Assembly: GCF_900104175.1 (NCBI RefSeq)
Contig: NZ_FNIX01000016.1
Location: 62,001-126,000, forward strand
Direction: 5' to 3'
Length of the DNA: 64,000 nt
From: Lentzea jiangxiensis
GTDB taxonomy: Bacteria > Actinomycetota > Actinomycetes > Mycobacteriales > Pseudonocardiaceae
Part shown: in pieces, positions 1-7,368 of the stretch
How the letters are laid out: every line of letters starts with the position of its first letter
How positions within the stretch are numbered: position 1 is the stretch's first letter
Notes under the pieces: model-generated
The model's database searches: none
Seen by the model: only the letters and a program-made list of their open reading frames with translations
What the model was told of the DNA's origin: nothing
Program-made: the position numbers and the translations under genes

Positions 1-6
1 TCCTCC

Positions 7-993
7 TTACCTCTTGCCGTTCTTGGCGTACTCCGCGACCTTGTCCACGTTGGTCTTGTCGACGAAGCCGGGTCCGGTGAGGACGGGCTTGCCACCACCG
101 AGCGTGTTGGCGTTGTCCTTGAAGAGCTTGAGCATCACGACCGGCAGGTAGCCCTGCTGGTACTGCTGCTGGTCGACGGCGAAGAGCACCTCGCCCGCCT
201 TGATCGCGCTGACCACGTCGGCGTTGAGGTCGAACGTCGCGACCTGCGCCTTGGAGCTCGCGCCCTTGATGGCGGACGCCGCGTTCACGGCGACCTGCGG
301 GTTGAGCGCCAGCACGCCGTCGACGGACGCGTCGGACTGCAGCTTGGCCCTGATGCGGGCCTCGATGTCGGTCGGGTTGGAGATGTCGACCTGGAGGTTC
401 TCCACCGCGCCGCCGAAGCCGGAGCGGGCACCGTCGCAGCGCTGGTTGAGGCCCGAGTTGCCGGCCTCGTGGATCACGCAGAGCAGCTTGGTCTTGCCGG
501 CGGCCTTGAGCTTCTCGCCGGCTTCCTCACCGGCGATCGTCTCCTCCTGGCCGACGTGCGCCATGGCGCCGAACTCCGCGCTCTTCGCGCTGCCGGAGTT
601 GATCGTGATGACCGGGATGCCGGCCTTCACCGCGTTCTCGACGGACGTCTTGAGCGCGTCCGGGTTCGCCATCGACACCACGATGCCGCCGACCTTCTGC
701 GACACGGCGTTGTCGATCAGCTTGGCCTGGGCGCCGGGGTCGCCGTCGGAGTTGTACGTGACGCCGACGCCGAGCTGCTTGCCCGCGTCCTCGGCACCGA
801 CCTTCACGACGCTCCAGAACGCGTCACCCGCGGTGCCGTGCGTGATGACGGACACCTTCAGGTCACCCGAGGCCTGCGAGCTGTTGTTGCCGCCGGTGTT
901 CTGCGTGTTGGTGCCGGTCGGACCGCTGCACGCGGTGAGTAGAGCAACACCCGCGAGCGCCACGCCCGCGCGGATGACCAAGCGAGACTTCAT
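7..993 (-). CDS. Sugar ABC transporter substrate-binding lipoprotein
   Basis: A 328-residue periplasmic-binding-protein-like lipoprotein that should capture a sugar or cyclitol outside the membrane and deliver it to an ABC permease. It starts with a lipoprotein signal whose lipobox is L19-T-A-C22, followed by a Gly/Asn/Ser-rich linker and a ribose/inositol-binding type domain (Peripla_BP_4-like) to the end. The ATG at 993 has a GGAG ribosome site five bases upstream; the longer upstream reading frame is only the antisense frame of the neighbouring isomerase. It is the third gene of a minus-strand operon after the dehydrogenase and isomerase genes, 14 bases behind the latter. The permease and ATPase genes are not in the window and may lie just beyond its left end. 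The inositol assignment is inferred from neighbours; the family is well supported. Confidence 0.88.
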   Translation of the reverse strand: MKSRLVIRAGVALAGVALLTACSGPTGTNTQNTGGNNSSQASGDLKVSVITHGTAGDAFWSVVKVGAEDAGKQLGVGVTYNSDGDPGAQAKLIDNAVSQKVGGIVVSMANPDALKTSVENAVKAGIPVITINSGSAKSAEFGAMAHVGQEETIAGEEAGEKLKAAGKTKLLCVIHEAGNSGLNQRCDGARSGFGGAVENLQVDISNPTDIEARIRAKLQSDASVDGVLALNPQVAVNAASAIKGASSKAQVATFDLNADVVSAIKAGEVLFAVDQQQYQQGYLPVVMLKLFKDNANTLGGGKPVLTGPGFVDKTNVDKVAEYAKNGKR

Positions 994-1007
994 CGTCTCC
1001 AGTCCCT

Positions 1008-1868
1008 TCAGAGGATCTTGCTGAGGTGCGCAAGGCTGCGCGCGGTGTCCTGGAGTGGCTTGTCCACCGGACTTCCGTGCTGGAGCCGGGTGTCCTGCTC
1101 GAGCACGAACCAACCGGTGTAGCCCGCCTCTTGAACGGACCGCACCAGTGCTACCACGTCCACGTCGCCGTCCCCGAGCGGCACGTAGATGCCCCGTTCC
1201 ACGGCATCGGTGTAACTGAGCTCGCCGCCGCGCACCTTCGCCGCGATCTCGCCACGCACGTCCTTGAGGTGCACGTGGCCGACGCGGTCCGGGTAGCGGC
1301 GCGCCAGCTCGACCGGGTCCGTGCCACCGATGAGCAGGTGGCCGGTGTCCAGGCAGAGCTGGAGATCGGAGTCCGCGAGGAACCGCTCGACCTCCGCCTC
1401 CCGCTCGACGTGGGTGCCCACGTGCGGGTGCAGCACGGTGCGCAGACCGTGCTCCGCGGCGATCTCGCGGATCTTCGCGCAGGTGTCGACGAGGGTCTTC
1501 CACTCGTCGTCGGTGAGCTTCGGCGTCTCGTCGTAGCCGTCCAGACCGGTCGCGGCGGCGAGGACGAGGACCTCGCCGCCACCGGCCCGCAGGATCGCGG
1601 CCACGCGAGCGGCTTCGTCCAGGGTGGACCGGACGTCGGTGTGCAGGGTGACGGCGAGGAAGCCGCCGACCAGCGCCAGCTCGTGCCCGCTCAGCAACGC
1701 CTTCAAGGCTTCGGGGTCCGCGGGCAGGTAGTCGGGCGGGCCGAGCTCCGTGGCGGTGAGGCCCAGGGAGCGCATCTCGCCCAGCACCGTCTCGGACGGG
1801 AGCACGTCGCCCCAGCCCGGTACCTCGCACACGCCCCAGGAGATCGGTGCCCCAGCGATCTTCGCCAT
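1008..1868 (-). CDS. IolE-like sugar phosphate isomerase/epimerase (TIM barrel)
   Basis: A 286-residue AP-endonuclease-2-type TIM barrel. The N-terminal APISWGVCEVPGWG segment, the central LCLDTGHLLIGG strand and HVHLKDV, and the C-terminal FVLEQD strand are typical of the xylose-isomerase-like family that includes inosose dehydratase (IolE); the Asp/His/Glu residues there are the expected metal ligands. In inositol breakdown IolE dehydrates 2-keto-myo-inositol. The ATG at 1868 lies two bases after the dehydrogenase stop, so the two are probably co-translated. With a Gfo/Idh/MocA oxidoreductase and methylmalonate-semialdehyde dehydrogenase alongside, an inositol-type role is plausible, but other sugar epimerases share this fold, so no symbol is given. 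Confidence 0.8.
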   Translation of the reverse strand: MAKIAGAPISWGVCEVPGWGDVLPSETVLGEMRSLGLTATELGPPDYLPADPEALKALLSGHELALVGGFLAVTLHTDVRSTLDEAARVAAILRAGGGEVLVLAAATGLDGYDETPKLTDDEWKTLVDTCAKIREIAAEHGLRTVLHPHVGTHVEREAEVERFLADSDLQLCLDTGHLLIGGTDPVELARRYPDRVGHVHLKDVRGEIAAKVRGGELSYTDAVERGIYVPLGDGDVDVVALVRSVQEAGYTGWFVLEQDTRLQHGSPVDKPLQDTARSLAHLSKIL

Positions 1869-1870
1869 GC

Positions 1871-2866
1871 CTAGTTCCCCTCGATCCTCACCGGTGCGCC
1901 GCTGCGGCGCGACTGCTCACAAGCTTCTGCCAGGCGAAGGCTGATCAAACTCTCTCGCGCCGGGGACGGATTCGCGACCTCGCCCCTGATGACCTGCGTG
2001 AACAGGTTCATCTCGTTGACGTACGCGCGGTGGAAGCGCTCCGGGAAGCCGGGGTAGGCGTCCGCGCCGGCCACGTGACCACCGGGTTCGAGCGAGTTCA
2101 GCGGGGTGCGCGGGTCGACGCCCGCGACGAGCGAGTCCCTGCTGCCCATGACCTCGATGCGGTGGTCGTAGCCGACCGGGTCGTGCCGCCCGCCGGCCAG
2201 CGTGGCGTGCGCGCCGCCCGCGAACTTCAGCAGCACGACGGCGTTGTCGACGTCGTCGGCGTCCGCGAACGCCTGGTGCACCAGGACCGAGCCGCTCGCG
2301 TAGACCTCGACGACCGGCTCGCCGACCAGCCACGGCACGCAGTCGAGGTCGTGGATCAGCAGGTCGCGGAAGATGCCGCCCGAGGCCGGGAGGTAGGAGA
2401 AGTCGGGCGGGTTGGCGTCGTTGCCGATGGCCCTGACCAGGTAGACGTCCCCGACCTCGCCCGCGCGGATGCGGCGGTGCAGCTCGTGGATCGCCGGGTC
2501 GAAGCGGCGCTGGAAGCCCACCAGCACCTCGACACCGGACTTCTCGACGTCCTCGACCAGAGCCGTCATCTCGGCGACGTCGCTCGCGATCGGCTTCTCG
2601 CACAGCGTGGGAACGCCCCTGGCGACGGCCGCGCGCAGCATCTCGGGGTGGGTGTTCGTCGGGGTGGCCAGCAGGACGCCGTCGACGTCGCCCAGCAGCG
2701 CGTCCAGGTCGTCGACCGCCTTGGTCCCGGCGAGCTCCGCCGACGCCTGCGCTGCGCGACCGGGCACCGGGTCGAAGAGGAGCACCTCGTCGACCCCGTC
2801 CAGTGCGGCGAGGTTGGTCGCGTGCATGGTGCCGATCCTGCCGACACCCGCTACTCCGATCCGCAT
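1871..2866 (-). CDS. Gfo/Idh/MocA family NAD(P)-dependent oxidoreductase (inositol 2-dehydrogenase-like)
   Basis: A 331-residue two-domain dehydrogenase. The N-terminal Rossmann domain opens with GVAGVGRIG and contains the family's LCEKPIA motif near residue 95; the C-terminal alpha/beta domain carries the substrate site with FRDLLIHDLDC near residue 175. Family members oxidise a hydroxyl of inositols or sugars with NAD(P). This is the first gene of the minus-strand operon (dehydrogenase, isomerase, binding lipoprotein) and is read away from the LacI gene; twin operator palindromes lie between about 34 and 62 bases upstream of its start. Inositol 2-dehydrogenase (IolG) is the best guess from context; another sugar dehydrogenase is possible. 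Confidence 0.84.
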   Translation of the reverse strand: MRIGVAGVGRIGTMHATNLAALDGVDEVLLFDPVPGRAAQASAELAGTKAVDDLDALLGDVDGVLLATPTNTHPEMLRAAVARGVPTLCEKPIASDVAEMTALVEDVEKSGVEVLVGFQRRFDPAIHELHRRIRAGEVGDVYLVRAIGNDANPPDFSYLPASGGIFRDLLIHDLDCVPWLVGEPVVEVYASGSVLVHQAFADADDVDNAVVLLKFAGGAHATLAGGRHDPVGYDHRIEVMGSRDSLVAGVDPRTPLNSLEPGGHVAGADAYPGFPERFHRAYVNEMNLFTQVIRGEVANPSPARESLISLRLAEACEQSRRSGAPVRIEGN

Positions 2867-2899
2867 CGCAGGTTTCCCCTGTTCATGAGCCCGATGTGT

Positions 2900-2928
2900 T
2901 AGAGCGCTCTATTGGTTGGAGCGCTCTA
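2900..2928. promoter_or_regulatory. Twin LacI-type operators in a divergent intergenic region
   Basis: A perfect 12-bp palindrome TAGAGCGCTCTA occupies 2900-2911, and a second copy of its core, GAGCGCTC, lies at 2919-2926. The ten bases GAGCGCTCTA are repeated exactly 17 bp apart. LacI/GalR regulators bind palindromes with a central CG, as here, and the adjoining plus-strand gene encodes such a regulator. The sites sit between the start of the dehydrogenase operon (2866) and the regulator (3001), so they are placed to control both directions. Binding by this regulator is inferred. Confidence 0.75.
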
Positions 2929-3000
2929 ATGCTGTAGCTTGCGTCACACGGGTGTCAAGGGTGCGTTTCCTGCCCGTGACGTGAGGGGGAGGTGTTGCCG

Positions 3001-4002
3001 GTGGTCAGGCCGACGATGGAAGACGTCGCCCTGCGCGCGGGGGTGTCGCGCGCACTGGTGTCACTGGTGATGCGCGGCTCACCCAAGGTGAGCGAGCTGC
3101 GACGCACCGCTGTGCTGAAGGCCGCGGAGGAGCTGGGGTACTCCCCGCACGCCATGGCGAGGTCGCTGGCCTCGCGCACGTCGACCGTCCTCGGCGTGAT
3201 GGTGTCCGACCTGCACAACGCGTTCTTCGCCGAGGTCGTGGACGGCATCGACGAGGTGGCCCGCGAGCAGGGGTTCGACATCATCATCAACACCGGTGGG
3301 CGCTCGCCCGCCCGCGAACGCCGGGCCCTGGAGTCGTTGCTGTCCTTCCGGCCCGCCGGGCTGGTGCTGCTGTCGCCCGTCGTGCCGGCGACCGCCATCG
3401 GCAAGGCGGCCGAGCAACTGCCCGTCGTGCTGGTCGCGCGGTCGTCACGGGTGTCCACTGTGGATACGGTGAACGACGACGGCGAGACGGGCGCTCGCCT
3501 TGCCGTCGACCACCTGGTGTCGTTGGGCCACAAGCACATCGCTCACCTGGACGGCGGTGAGGGGTCTCAGGCCGGGCCGCGCCGGCGTGGGTACGTCGCC
3601 GCCATGGAGTCGCACGGGCTCGTGCCCCGGGTCGTGTCGTCCGAGTACACCGATGCGGCGGGCGCGCGGGCGATCCGCGGGTTGATCGAGGACGACGCCC
3701 TGCCCACGGCCATCCTGTCCTGCAACGACTTCAACGCCGTCGGCGCCATCTCGGCCTTGGAGGACGCCGGGCTGCGCGTGCCCGCCGACGTCTCCGTCGT
3801 GGGGTACGACAACACGTCGCTGGCCGCCCTGCGCCACGTCTCGCTGACCACGATCGACCAGCCCCGTGCCGAGTTCGGGCGGCTGGCTGCTTCCGCGCTG
3901 CTGCAACGGGTTCGCGACGGCCGCACCGAACCCGTGCGCCATCTGCTGAACCCCTCTCTCGTCGTCCGGACCACGACAGCTCCCCCAGGAGGACCGCGTT
4001 GA
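3001..4002 (+). CDS. LacI family transcriptional regulator
   Basis: A 333-residue regulator with an N-terminal LacI helix-turn-helix (TMEDVALRAGVSRALVSLV, about residues 4-24), the hinge region ending in ARSLASRT, and a C-terminal periplasmic-binding-protein-like effector domain that ends with the SLTTIDQPRAEFGRLA segment usual in the family. I chose GTG at 3001 because the strong GGGGGAGG site ends at 2992, eight bases upstream; the in-frame GTG at 2992 would overlap this site. It is divergent from the dehydrogenase operon and its stop overlaps the TTG start of the semialdehyde dehydrogenase gene by four bases, so regulator and enzyme are translationally coupled. The likely effector is a sugar or inositol intermediate. 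Confidence 0.93.
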   Translation: MVRPTMEDVALRAGVSRALVSLVMRGSPKVSELRRTAVLKAAEELGYSPHAMARSLASRTSTVLGVMVSDLHNAFFAEVVDGIDEVAREQGFDIIINTGGRSPARERRALESLLSFRPAGLVLLSPVVPATAIGKAAEQLPVVLVARSSRVSTVDTVNDDGETGARLAVDHLVSLGHKHIAHLDGGEGSQAGPRRRGYVAAMESHGLVPRVVSSEYTDAAGARAIRGLIEDDALPTAILSCNDFNAVGAISALEDAGLRVPADVSVVGYDNTSLAALRHVSLTTIDQPRAEFGRLAASALLQRVRDGRTEPVRHLLNPSLVVRTTTAPPGGPR

Positions 4003-5492
4003 GCACCATCCCCCACTGGATCGACGGCGCCCGCACCACCGGGGTGTCGTCCCGGACCTCCGACGTCTTCGACCCAGCCACCGGGGCGGTCGCCGCGCGG
4101 GTCGTGCTCGCCGAGCAGGCCGACGTCGACCTCGCCGTCTCGTCCTCGCTGAAGGCGGCCCGGTCGTGGTCGGAGTCGTCGCTGTCGACGCGGTCGCGGA
4201 TCCTCTTCGAGTACCGCCACCTCCTGCACACCCACCGCGACGAGCTCGCCGCGATCATCACGTCCGAGCACGGCAAGGTGCTCTCGGACGCGGCCGGTGA
4301 GGTGCAGCGCGGCCTGGAGGTCGTCGAGTTCGCGTGCGGCATCCCGCAGCTGCTCAAGGGCGAGCACTCCGAGCAGGTCTCGCGCGGGGTCGACGCCTAC
4401 TCGCTGCGGCAGCCGCTGGGTGTCGTCGCGGGCGTCACGCCGTTCAACTTCCCGGTGATGGTGCCGATGTGGATGTTTCCCGTCGCCATCGCCTGCGGGA
4501 ACACGTTCGTGCTGAAGCCTTCGGAGCGCGACCCGTCCGCGTCGGTGCGGCTGGCCGAGCTGTTCCAGGAGGCCGGGCTGCCCGACGGCGTGCTCAACGT
4601 GCTCCAAGGCGACGCCTTCGCGGTCAACGCCCTGCTCGACCACCCGGACGTCGCCGCGGCGTCGTTCGTCGGCTCCACCCCGATCGCGCGGCACGTGTAC
4701 TCGCGCGGCACCGCGGCCGGCAAGCGCGTGCAGGCCCTCGGTGGCGCGAAGAACCACATGGTCGTCCTGCCCGACGCCGACCTCGACGTGGCCGCCGACG
4801 CCGCCGTTTCCGCGGGGTACGGCTCCGCCGGCGAACGGTGCATGGCGATCTCCGTGGTCGTGGCCGTGGGACCGGCCGGGGACGAGCTGGTCGCGAAGAT
4901 CGCGGAACGGACCCGCGAGCTGCACCCGTCCGTGCTGCCCGGCACCGACCCCTCGGCGCAGATGGGGCCGCTGGTCACCGGGGCGCACCGGGACCGCGTG
5001 CGGTCCTACGTGGACGCGGGCGAGGCCGCGGGCGCGTCCCTGGTCGTCGACGGACGGGGTCACGCGCCGGAGGGCCACGAGGACGGCTTCTGGCTGGCGC
5101 CGACGTTGTTCGACCACGTCACGCCCGAGATGACGATCTACACCGACGAGATCTTCGGACCGGTGCTCTCGGTCGTGCGCGCCGAGACGTTCGAGGACGC
5201 CCTGGAGCTGGTGAACGCCAACCCGTACGGCAACGGCACCGCGATCTACACCGGGGACGGGCTCGCCGCGCGCGAGTTCCAGCGGCGGGTGCACGTCGGC
5301 ATGGTCGGGATCAACGTGCCGATCCCCGTCCCGATGGCCTACTACTCGTTCGGCGGGTGGAAGGACTCGCTGTTCGGCGACACGCACGTGCACGGGGCCG
5401 AGGGCGTGCGGTTCTACACGCGCGCCAAGGCCGTGACGGCGCGGTGGCCGCAGCAGCACGGCGTGAACCTGGGCTTCCCGACGCACGGCTGA
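3999..5492 (+). CDS. mmsA: CoA-acylating methylmalonate-semialdehyde dehydrogenase
   Basis: A 497-residue aldehyde dehydrogenase of the MmsA/IolA subfamily, which converts (methyl)malonate semialdehyde with NAD and CoA to propionyl- or acetyl-CoA in valine and inositol breakdown. Visible features are the VTPFNFPVMVPMWMFP cofactor segment, FVGSTPIARHVY, GGAKNHMVVLPDAD, the catalytic cysteine at about residue 281 in GSAGERCMAI, and the C-terminal SFGGWKDSLFGD signature of this subfamily. Length matches the family. The TTG start at 3999 overlaps the LacI gene's TGA and follows CAGGAGGA. A strong hairpin follows at 5504-5534. In this context it would be the last step of an inositol pathway (IolA), but valine catabolism uses the same enzyme. 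Confidence 0.92.
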   Translation: MSTIPHWIDGARTTGVSSRTSDVFDPATGAVAARVVLAEQADVDLAVSSSLKAARSWSESSLSTRSRILFEYRHLLHTHRDELAAIITSEHGKVLSDAAGEVQRGLEVVEFACGIPQLLKGEHSEQVSRGVDAYSLRQPLGVVAGVTPFNFPVMVPMWMFPVAIACGNTFVLKPSERDPSASVRLAELFQEAGLPDGVLNVLQGDAFAVNALLDHPDVAAASFVGSTPIARHVYSRGTAAGKRVQALGGAKNHMVVLPDADLDVAADAAVSAGYGSAGERCMAISVVVAVGPAGDELVAKIAERTRELHPSVLPGTDPSAQMGPLVTGAHRDRVRSYVDAGEAAGASLVVDGRGHAPEGHEDGFWLAPTLFDHVTPEMTIYTDEIFGPVLSVVRAETFEDALELVNANPYGNGTAIYTGDGLAAREFQRRVHVGMVGINVPIPVPMAYYSFGGWKDSLFGDTHVHGAEGVRFYTRAKAVTARWPQQHGVNLGFPTHG

Positions 5493-5503
5493 TCCGTTCG
5501 GAG

Positions 5504-5534
5504 CAACGGCCGTCTCGCTGCGAGGCGGCCGTTG
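5504..5534 (+). terminator. Hairpin terminator after mmsA
   Basis: CAACGGCCG at 5504-5512 pairs perfectly with CGGCCGTTG at 5526-5534. The next five bases on each side also pair with one G-T wobble, giving a 14-bp stem with a CTG loop. It begins 12 bases after the mmsA stop. There is no T-run, as is common for actinobacterial terminators. Confidence 0.75.
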
Positions 5535-5803
5535 TCGTACCTGGTACGAACCAATCGAAGAGCGAACAACTCGCTGATCTGGACCGACGAACTAAGCGAA
5601 CGATTGTCCTGCTGAAAATTTCCACGGTTCGCCGATCATGGAATAGCAGTGCGCGATCATCGGCTCGACAAAGACGCTGGACACACAGGTAGTATCCGCG
5701 TTCACAGCCGAACAACTCCCCTCTTTCTCGCGGGCAAGCCGCTGCCCGTTACAAATGTCGCGGGAAAGGGAGAGGAACGCCGCAAGCAGGAGGATCGACC
5801 ACG
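5535..5803. other. Intergenic region upstream of the small HTH gene
   Basis: About 270 bases without a supportable gene. It is noticeably richer in A and T than its surroundings. It holds a near-palindrome TCGTACCTGGTACGA at 5535-5549 and, at its right end, the AGGAGGA-type ribosome site of the gene starting at 5804. It presumably carries that gene's promoter, but I see no convincing -35/-10 pair. Confidence 0.4.
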
Positions 5804-6166
5804 ATGTCGCCCAGCGAGGACGACAGTCCGTTCGCGACGGCATGCCGCGCCGCCACCGGTTGCGAATTCATCCGCGCTCTCGACGGGTTGCGCAGGTCGA
5901 GGCAGCTGTCGTTCCGGCAGGTGTCGGACAACGCCGGCGGCCTGGTCCTGGCGAAGAGCTCCGCGCACGCGATGTGCACCTACCGGATGCCGAAGCACGA
6001 GGAAGCGCTGAGGGCCTTCCTGACCGGCTGCGGCGAGCCGGAGGAGGCGCAGGAGCGGTGGGTCGGGCAGTGGCGGCGTGTGACGGCCTCCCGCGCCAAC
6101 AGGAGGCCGCACCCCGCTGCTCAGCTGGTCCAAAGCTCGGCCAGGGGCTTCTCACCACCGGAGTAG
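5804..6166 (+). CDS. Small helix-turn-helix protein
   Basis: A 120-residue protein whose residues about 20-95 look like the compact helix-turn-helix domain common in actinobacteria (EFIRALDGLRRSRQLSFRQV, then RMPKHEEALRAFLTGCG and a W-x3-W segment). The same pattern appears in the C-terminal half of the protein at 6813-7322, so the two are related regulators. A clear GCAGGAGGATC ribosome site precedes the ATG. The C-terminal 25 residues are Arg/Pro/Ser-rich and unstructured. It sits directly upstream of a heptamer repeat array. Function is unknown; DNA binding is inferred from the fold pattern only. Confidence 0.72.
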   Translation: MSPSEDDSPFATACRAATGCEFIRALDGLRRSRQLSFRQVSDNAGGLVLAKSSAHAMCTYRMPKHEEALRAFLTGCGEPEEAQERWVGQWRRVTASRANRRPHPAAQLVQSSARGFSPPE

Positions 6167-6216
6167 CATTCCGGCGTCCGCGAGCCTAACGCCGCACACG
6201 GGTTACGCCTAGACAG

Positions 6217-6360
6217 TTGGACGACATTGGACGTTGCCGTTCCGAACAATTGTCCCCGGACGTGGTCAGAAGCTCCTGAGAACATGCCAAAAACTGGACA
6301 TTTGGACGCCGTTGGACGGCTTTGCACGCCGATGGACGGCACGCGGAAAAAACCTGGACG
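6217..6360. repeat. Phased heptamer array (TTGGACG), probable regulator binding region
   Basis: Exact TTGGACG occurs at 6217, 6227, 6302 and 6312. Near copies are CCGGACG at 6256, CTGGACA at 6294, TTGCACG at 6322, ATGGACG at 6332 and CTGGACG at 6354. Within both clusters the copies repeat every 10 bp, one helical turn (6217/6227; 6302/6312/6322/6332). This is how SARP-type activators and similar proteins are usually arrayed on DNA. The stretch 6167-6549 otherwise contains no gene I can support, and the array lies 190-330 bases upstream of the membrane peptide gene at 6550. Confidence 0.65.
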
Positions 6361-6501
6361 ATGATTCGGTTGGCAATCACCCGTGTGAGTGACATGCTCG
6401 TGGTCGAGCCGCTCTGTCGCACAGTCCGCGGCAACGCCAATTGACCGCGCAGACGATTCTCGGCATCCGGCTTTTCGTTGTTCTGCCACTCAGCTGGTCC
6501 A

Positions 6502-6529
6502 CCCGGCGCACGGTGACGCCTGCGCCGGG
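6502..6529 (+). promoter_or_regulatory. Leader hairpin upstream of the 6550 gene
   Basis: CCCGGCGCA at 6502-6510 and TGCGCCGGG at 6521-6529 form a perfect 9-bp stem with a 10-base loop. The structure ends eight bases before the CAGGAG ribosome site of the gene at 6550, so it could act as an attenuator, a terminator of upstream transcription, or an mRNA-stabilising leader. No T-run follows. Confidence 0.5.
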
Positions 6530-6549
6530 CCCCACCTCAGGAGTTTCGG

Positions 6550-6816
6550 ATGACCACGACCCCCTACAGCGGGCCTCTGCACCCCCGCCGGCGGTGCTCC
6601 ACCTCCGGATCGAGCACCGTGCTGCTCGCGGCGCTCGCGTTCGGCTTCACCGGCTGGATGCTCGGGCAGGGCCACTCGCCGGTCGCCGCCATCGCCACGA
6701 CGAGCGCGGTTCTGGCCGTGACGGTCGCGCTGGGCGGCAGCCGGCCGCTCACCGCGAGGTTCGGCCCGCTGCCGCCCGCCGGTCCGATGGTGATCTGGCA
6801 GGAAGAGCAGCGATGA
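6550..6816 (+). CDS. Small membrane protein
   Basis: An 88-residue protein of unknown function. After a basic, Ser/Pro-rich N-terminus it has two hydrophobic segments, at about residues 20-38 (VLLAALAFGFTGWMLG) and 43-58 (AVAAIATTSAVLAVTVAL-like), consistent with a two-span membrane protein. CAGGAG lies seven bases before the ATG. Its TGA overlaps the ATG of the next gene (ATGA), so the two are almost certainly co-translated and may work together. Confidence 0.7.
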   Translation: MTTTPYSGPLHPRRRCSTSGSSTVLLAALAFGFTGWMLGQGHSPVAAIATTSAVLAVTVALGGSRPLTARFGPLPPAGPMVIWQEEQR

Positions 6817-7322
6817 CCTACCCGGAGGGCGATCCGCTCGAGCGCCTCAACCGGCTCTGGTCCCAGCTCGTGTCCGGGCTGTCCCGGCCGGGCCGGCGGG
6901 CGGAAGCGATCGCCGCGTACCGCGAGGTGAGCGCACTGCTCACCGCCGAGCTCGGCATCGGGCCCGACCCGGTGCGGCCGCTGGTCGCGACGTCGACCGC
7001 GGAGCTGCGGGCCGCGACCGAGGCGGAGTTCGTCGAGCTGCTGCGGACGATCCACGCGCGGTCCGGGCTGACGCTGCCGGAGCTGTCGCGGCGGGCGGGG
7101 CAGGTGCTGCCGCGCAGCCAGGTCTACTCGCTGCTCAAGCGCGCCAGGCTGCCGACGAAGCCCGAGCAGGTGCGGACGTTCGTGACCATCTGCGGGCTGC
7201 CGGAACCGCAGGTCGCCCGCGTGATGGAGCTGTGGGCGACGTTGCGCGAGCAGACCGAGCTCGCCGTCAGAGGACCCGAGGACGAGAAGCCGTTCGCGAT
7301 CCTGATCGTGCGCACCGCATGA
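6813..7322 (+). CDS. BTAD-like/helix-turn-helix regulatory protein
   Basis: A 169-residue protein. Residues about 15-50 (PGRRAEAIAAYREVSALL, then TAELGIGPDPVRPL) match the end of the bacterial transcriptional activation domain of SARP regulators. Residues about 60-140 resemble the small helix-turn-helix domain also seen in the 5804-6166 protein (EFVELLRTIHARSGLTLPEL, LLKRARLPTKPEQV, FVTICGLPE). No complete OmpR-like DNA-binding domain or full BTAD is present, so this is a short hybrid. Its start overlaps the stop of the membrane peptide gene, and a perfect 12-bp hairpin terminator follows. A regulator controlled from the membrane is a reasonable guess, not shown. Confidence 0.7.
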   Translation: MTYPEGDPLERLNRLWSQLVSGLSRPGRRAEAIAAYREVSALLTAELGIGPDPVRPLVATSTAELRAATEAEFVELLRTIHARSGLTLPELSRRAGQVLPRSQVYSLLKRARLPTKPEQVRTFVTICGLPEPQVARVMELWATLREQTELAVRGPEDEKPFAILIVRTA

Positions 7323-7324
7323 GA

Positions 7325-7355
7325 AAGCCCCCGCCCGGTTCCTGGGCGGGGGCTT
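7325..7355. terminator. Bidirectional hairpin terminator
   Basis: AAGCCCCCGCCC at 7325-7336 and GGGCGGGGGCTT at 7344-7355 form a perfect 12-bp stem with a 7-base loop. It lies between the convergent ends of the HTH gene (7322) and tctA (7369) and is suited to stop transcription from both sides. Confidence 0.88.
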
Positions 7356-7368
7356 GCACACGACGCGT

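Noticed and set aside
5535-5549. Near-palindrome TCGTACCTGGTACGA as an operator
   Set aside because: Single copy with an odd centre, lying directly next to a terminator hairpin; no supporting second site.
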